Positions 4,328 to 6,005 of a stretch of DNA of 6,005 nt are shown here, piece by piece. The translations under genes were made by a program, and so were the position numbers. Where the stretch lies: positions 40,458 to 46,462 of the forward strand of contig MEQV01000309.1 of the NCBI GenBank assembly GCA_001770355.1, read 5' to 3'. The DNA is from Betaproteobacteria bacterium RIFCSPLOWO2_02_FULL_62_17. Its GTDB lineage: Bacteria > Pseudomonadota > Gammaproteobacteria > Burkholderiales > SG8-39. The notes below the pieces were generated by a model. It saw only the letters and a list, made by a program, of their open reading frames with translations, was not told where the DNA came from and did no database searches. The stretch's first letter is position 1. Every line of letters begins with the position of its first letter.

Positions 4328-5788
4328 ATGCGCGAGATTCAAAAGGCATTGACGTTCGATGACGTCCTTCTGGTTCCCGCCCATTCCACCGTCCTGCCGC
4401 GCGATGTCAGTCTCAGGACAAAATTCAGCCGCAAGATAGAACTGAATGTGCCGCTGGTGTCCGCCGCGATGGACACGGTCACTGAAGCGCGTCTTGCCAT
4501 TGCGCTGGCCGAAGAGGGTGGACTCGGGGTTATTCACAAGAACCTGTCCCCCAAACAGCAGGCTGCGGAAGTCTCCAAGGTAAAGCGCTATGAATCCGGG
4601 GTGCTGCGCGACCCGATGACGGTGCCGCCGGATATCACAGTCAGGCAGCTGCTGGAGCTCACCCGCCAGCACAAGGTATCCGGATTTCCGGTAGTCGACA
4701 AAGGCAAGGTCGTCGGCGTGGTCACCAATCGCGACTATCGCTTCGAGACCAATCTCGGGCTGCCGGTGAGTTCCATCATGACGCCGCGTGAGCGGCTGAT
4801 ATTTATCAGCGAAAGCGCGAGCCCTGAAGAGGCCAAACAGCTTTTGCACAAGCATCGCCTGGAGCGTGTGCTGGTGGTGAACGAGGCATTCCAGTTACGC
4901 GGCCTTATCACTGTCACCGATATACTCAAATCGACCGAACACCCCTTGGCGAGCAAGGACGAGCAAGGCAAGTTGCGTGTCGCAGCCGCCATCGGCGTGG
5001 GGGAAGGCACCGAGGAACGGGCCGCGGCGCTGGTCGAAGCAGGGGTGGACGCCATCGTCGTCGATACCGCGCATGGCCACGCTCAAGCCGTCCTGGATCG
5101 CGTGCGCTGGGTGAAGCGCAGCTTTCCGAGTATTGAAGTCGTGGGGGGCAACATCGCCACGGCGGACGGTGCCAGGGCGCTTGTCGACCACGGCGCCGAT
5201 GCGGTGAAGGTGGGCATCGGCCCCGGGTCCATCTGCACCACGCGCGTTGTCGCCGGGGTGGGCATACCGCAGATCACCGCCATCCACAACGTCGTAGCGG
5301 TGCTTGAGGACCTGAAGGTCCCGCTGGTCGCCGACGGCGGCGTCCGTTTTTCGGGCGATATTGCCAAAGCAATTGCCGCCGGCGCCAATACCGTGATGCT
5401 CGGCGGCCTGTTCGCCGGGACCGAGGAAGCCCCCGGCGAGACCATTCTGTACCAGGGTCGCTCCTACAAGTCCTATCGCGGCATGGGGTCGCTCAGTGCC
5501 ATGCAACAGGGCGCGGCGGACCGCTACTTTCAGGACGCCGAGAACAATATGGAGAAACTCGTTCCCGAGGGCATCGAAGGCCGTGTGCCTTACAAAGGAT
5601 CGGCCGTGTCGATTATTTATCAGTTAACCGGCGGATTGCGCGCCAGCATGGGTTATTGCGGTTGCGATTCGATCGCGGCAATGCGCAGCCGGCCGCAATT
5701 CGTCCAAGTCACTTCCGCGGGAATGCGCGAATCTCACGTGCATGATGTGCAGATCACCAAGGAAGCGCCGAACTACAGGGTTGATTAG
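4328..5788 (+). CDS. guaB: Inosine-5'-monophosphate dehydrogenase
   Basis: GuaB oxidises IMP to XMP with NAD+, the committed and rate-limiting step to guanine nucleotides; a cytoplasmic tetramer or octamer. The protein is 486 aa, close to the 488 of E. coli. It starts KALTFDDVLLVPAHS, then VPLVSAAMDTVTEARLAIA; residues about 93-205 are two CBS modules (LRDPMTVPPDITVRQ, VVGVVTNRDYRF, then SSIMTPRERL, LRGLITVTDILK), the nucleotide-sensing Bateman domain. The catalytic loop is GIGPGSICTTRVVAGVG with Cys303 as nucleophile; VADGGVRFSGDIAKA and MLGGLFAGTEEAPGE bind the IMP phosphate; Arg399-Tyr400 in GAADRYF sit on the mobile flap. The ATG at 4328 has GAGG just upstream and the family N terminus; the open frame continues back to 4157 through repeat DNA, which I regard as chance. 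guaA follows after one base. Confidence 0.98.
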   Translation: MREIQKALTFDDVLLVPAHSTVLPRDVSLRTKFSRKIELNVPLVSAAMDTVTEARLAIALAEEGGLGVIHKNLSPKQQAAEVSKVKRYESGVLRDPMTVPPDITVRQLLELTRQHKVSGFPVVDKGKVVGVVTNRDYRFETNLGLPVSSIMTPRERLIFISESASPEEAKQLLHKHRLERVLVVNEAFQLRGLITVTDILKSTEHPLASKDEQGKLRVAAAIGVGEGTEERAAALVEAGVDAIVVDTAHGHAQAVLDRVRWVKRSFPSIEVVGGNIATADGARALVDHGADAVKVGIGPGSICTTRVVAGVGIPQITAIHNVVAVLEDLKVPLVADGGVRFSGDIAKAIAAGANTVMLGGLFAGTEEAPGETILYQGRSYKSYRGMGSLSAMQQGAADRYFQDAENNMEKLVPEGIEGRVPYKGSAVSIIYQLTGGLRASMGYCGCDSIAAMRSRPQFVQVTSAGMRESHVHDVQITKEAPNYRVD

Positions 5789-5789
5789 C

Positions 5790-6005
5790 GTGGCCGCACC
5801 CGCCGTGCAGGCGTTCAGCAAGGCCGCTGAGCACCGCAAAATCCTCATCCTTGATTTTGGATCGCAAGTCACGCAACTGATCGCGCGGCGCGTGCGCGAG
5901 GCGCGCGTGTATTGCGAGATCCACCCCTGGGATGTCAGCGACGAGTTCGTGCGCCGCTTTGGCGCCAGCGGCATCATCCTGTCGGGCAGCCATCTCTCGG
6001 CCTAC
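5790..6005 (+). CDS. guaA: GMP synthase (glutamine-hydrolysing), N-terminal part (runs off the window)
   Basis: GuaA converts XMP to GMP using ATP and ammonia taken from glutamine by its N-terminal class I amidotransferase domain. Only 72 codons are present. They show HRKILILDFGSQVTQLIARR, then VYCEIHPWDVSDEF and GIILSGSHLSAY, aligned with the start of the glutaminase domain; the catalytic Cys and the synthetase domain lie beyond the edge. GTG at 5790 is the likely start: one base after the guaB stop, with CAGGG about 9 nt upstream. GTG at 5805 and TTG at 5781 are alternatives. The strand, spacing and pathway argue for a guaBA operon. The usual SGGP of the oxyanion strand reads SGSH, which I recall as normal for betaproteobacterial GuaA. 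Confidence 0.95.
   Translation, partial: MAAPAVQAFSKAAEHRKILILDFGSQVTQLIARRVREARVYCEIHPWDVSDEFVRRFGASGIILSGSHLSAY

Noticed and set aside
4193..4855. 220-residue open frame on the minus strand through the repeat and guaB
   Set aside because: It is antisense to the well-supported guaB, has no recognisable domain, and shares only the repeat-derived peptide with another chance frame at 4015-4215.

Overview
The window is a housekeeping stretch of a GC-rich Gram-negative chromosome, most likely a betaproteobacterium. The evidence is lipid A biosynthesis (an outer membrane), the gene order lpxB-rnhB-SpoU methyltransferase, smpB divergent from ratA-rnfH, a DUF4124 protein next to guaB-guaA, and protein sequence that reads as betaproteobacterial. 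This assignment is inference from gene order and recalled family sequences; no search was run.

Region by region: (1) 1-2191, plus strand: a tight operon with the 3' part of lpxB, then rnhB (overlapping lpxB by 19 nt), then a TrmH/SpoU-family RNA 2'-O-methyltransferase (ATGA overlap with rnhB). (2) 2192-2252: a short convergent gap. (3) 2253-2702, minus strand: smpB, the tmRNA partner; the tmRNA gene itself is not in the window. (4) 2703-2739: a 37-bp divergent promoter region. (5) 2740-3467, plus strand: ratA and rnfH, coupled by an ATGA overlap. (6) 3480-3959, minus strand: a secreted DUF4124 protein whose stop lies 12 bp from the rnfH stop. (7) 3960-4327: a 368-bp divergent intergenic region, the only non-coding stretch of any size. 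(8) 4328-6005, plus strand: guaB (IMP dehydrogenase) and, one base later, the start of guaA (GMP synthase), the two steps from IMP to GMP; guaA runs off the window.

The unusual content lies in region 7. It holds two perfect, abutting 76-bp copies (4124-4199, 4200-4275). Each can fold into a compact three-arm structure: a 4-bp closing stem and two GC-rich hairpins of 8 and 7 bp. The copies sit inside a 236-bp segment whose ends form a 13-bp inverted repeat with 12 matches. Because the terminal sequence is itself nearly palindromic, the same ends also read as a 9-bp direct repeat. The three CTAG tetranucleotides I found in the window are all at the unit boundaries. The right end of the segment runs into the -35 region of the guaB promoter. 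This looks like a small non-autonomous palindromic element (MITE- or REP-like) parked upstream of guaB. A separate 14-bp tandem repeat lies beside the promoter of the DUF4124 gene. The rest of the window is ordinary core genome.
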